Shown piece after piece: positions 63,099 through 64,000 of a stretch of 64,000 bases of DNA (the stretch's first letter is position 1; each line of letters starts with the position of its first letter). Both the position numbers and the translations under genes were made by a program. The stretch is from Neorhizobium alkalisoli (lineage in GTDB: Bacteria; Pseudomonadota; Alphaproteobacteria; Rhizobiales; Rhizobiaceae). The stretch covers positions 682,001 to 746,000 of the forward strand of contig NZ_VIWP01000001.1 of the NCBI RefSeq assembly GCF_007829835.1, given 5' to 3'. The notes beneath the pieces were generated by a model. It worked only from the letters and a program-made list of their open reading frames with translations. It searched no databases and was not told where the DNA came from.

Positions 63099-64000
63099 AT
63101 GACCGAAAAACTGACCCTTTCCATCCTCGATATCGGCCCGATCCGGTCGAACCAAACGGCCACCGACTGCTTCGACTCGATGATCGCACTGGCGAAGCTC
63201 GGCGACGATCTCGGCTATCACCGGTATTGGCTGGCGGAGCACCACAATGTCGAGGCAGTCGCGGCCAGCCATACGGCATCCTTCGCGCCTGTGATCGGCG
63301 CGCATACGAAACGCATCCGGATCGGTGGATGCGTTTTGCTCGCGCATTATCCGCCGCTGCTGATCGCGGAGCAGATGGGGCTGGTGGAAGCCTGTTATCC
63401 CGGGCGAGTCGATCTCGGCATCGGCCGGTCGAGCGGTGCGGACTGGGCCACCAGTTCGCTATTGCGCGGTGGCACCGAAGCGAAATCCGACGAGGCCATG
63501 ATAAATGATCTCCGCAACCTGCTTGCTCTCAACCAGCCCGAGGGACTGACGGTGTCGCAGGATGATCGCCAGTTCAGCTTCCGGCCGGTGCCGAATGCGA
63601 CCAGCGCACCGGCGCCCTGGATATTGGGGACGTCGAGCTATTCGGCGCACCTGGCCGCCGAGCTTGGTCTACCCTATGCATTCGGCTATCATATCCGTGC
63701 CGAGGGCGCGAAGGAGGCGATCGCGCTTTATCGCGAACGCTTCAAGCCCAGCAGCTACCTGGCCGAGCCGAAAGTTCTGGTTTCCGCCATCGTCGTCATC
63801 GGTGAAACCGATGAGGAAGCCGAACGGCTTGCCCGACCGCAACTGTTCTTCATGTCCTCATTCCGCTCTGGCGAACCGGTACAGTCGCAGATGCTGGTCG
63901 AGGAGGCCGATGGCAAGGTATTCCCCGCTCACCACGAAGAGCTTGTCCGGATGTTCCGCCGATCCTGGATCATCGGATCGCCCGATCGTGCAGCAGAAAG
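63099..64000 (+). CDS. Second LLM-class flavin-dependent oxidoreductase (partial, runs off right edge)
   Basis: About 300 residues visible from ATG 63099; the C-terminus is outside the window. It opens MTEKLTLSILDIGPIRSNQT and has YWLAEHHNVEAVAAS, IGGCVLLAHYPPLLIAEQMG and YPGRVDLGIGRSSGADW, the same family as the gene before it but clearly diverged. GAAGG lies 2 bases before the ATG and overlaps the previous stop, so the two are coupled. They may act on related substrates. Confidence 0.88.
   Translation, partial: MTEKLTLSILDIGPIRSNQTATDCFDSMIALAKLGDDLGYHRYWLAEHHNVEAVAASHTASFAPVIGAHTKRIRIGGCVLLAHYPPLLIAEQMGLVEACYPGRVDLGIGRSSGADWATSSLLRGGTEAKSDEAMINDLRNLLALNQPEGLTVSQDDRQFSFRPVPNATSAPAPWILGTSSYSAHLAAELGLPYAFGYHIRAEGAKEAIALYRERFKPSSYLAEPKVLVSAIVVIGETDEEAERLARPQLFFMSSFRSGEPVQSQMLVEEADGKVFPAHHEELVRMFRRSWIIGSPDRAAE

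Overview
The window reads as chromosome or large-replicon DNA of a GC-rich alphaproteobacterium, most likely a member of the Rhizobiaceae (Rhizobium/Agrobacterium group). The grounds are the GlgE-TreS/Mak-GlgB operon with a long GlgE, DUF992 and DUF2474 small proteins, a CIO-type cytochrome bd operon, many ABC solute transporters, and HasA-like RTX proteins. I see no rRNA, tRNA, IS element, phage or CRISPR. The assignment comes from gene content only.

Layout. (1) 1-6294: a branched-chain-amino-acid-type ABC transporter (binding protein, LivH, LivM running off the left edge) with an SDR and a 3-hydroxyisobutyrate-dehydrogenase-like enzyme, divergent from a CaiB-type CoA transferase. Each promoter carries one copy of the same 14-bp AT-rich element. 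(2) 6347-15158: glgE, treS-mak fusion and glgB, making alpha-glucan through maltose-1-phosphate. (3) 15600-24014: a TonB-dependent heme-type receptor and two RTX/cadherin proteins that each contain a HasA-like heme-binding domain; this looks like a hemophore locus on an unusual scaffold. (4) 24965-38005: a peptide-utilisation block (prolyl aminopeptidase, S9 peptidase, M20 amidohydrolase, five-gene Dpp-type transporter, serine hydrolase, MmgE/PrpD protein) closed by a convergent LysR regulator. (5) 38303-42334: a giant AAA-GAF histidine kinase. (6) 42430-64000: a respiratory and stress region with poxB, cydAB-DUF2474, a degenerate histidine kinase, two AraC-type regulators, an EmrAB-type pump, moeA, a haloperoxidase-like hydrolase, dps, hdeD, DUF992, two small envelope proteins, a YdeP/FdhF-type molybdoenzyme, a FixJ-type response regulator and two LLM flavin oxidoreductases.

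The most notable signal is in region 6. Seven intergenic sites fit a 16-bp dyad CTAYRC-N4-GTATRG, usually preceded by C. They sit in front of cydA, emrA, dps, a secreted protein gene, a lipoprotein gene, the YdeP-like gene and the LLM gene. The local FixJ-type regulator is the obvious candidate to bind them. The gene set (EmrKY-like pump, YdeP, HdeD, Dps) parallels the EvgA acid-resistance regulon of E. coli, so this may be an undescribed alphaproteobacterial counterpart. Binding and acid induction are inference; the repeated dyad is directly visible.
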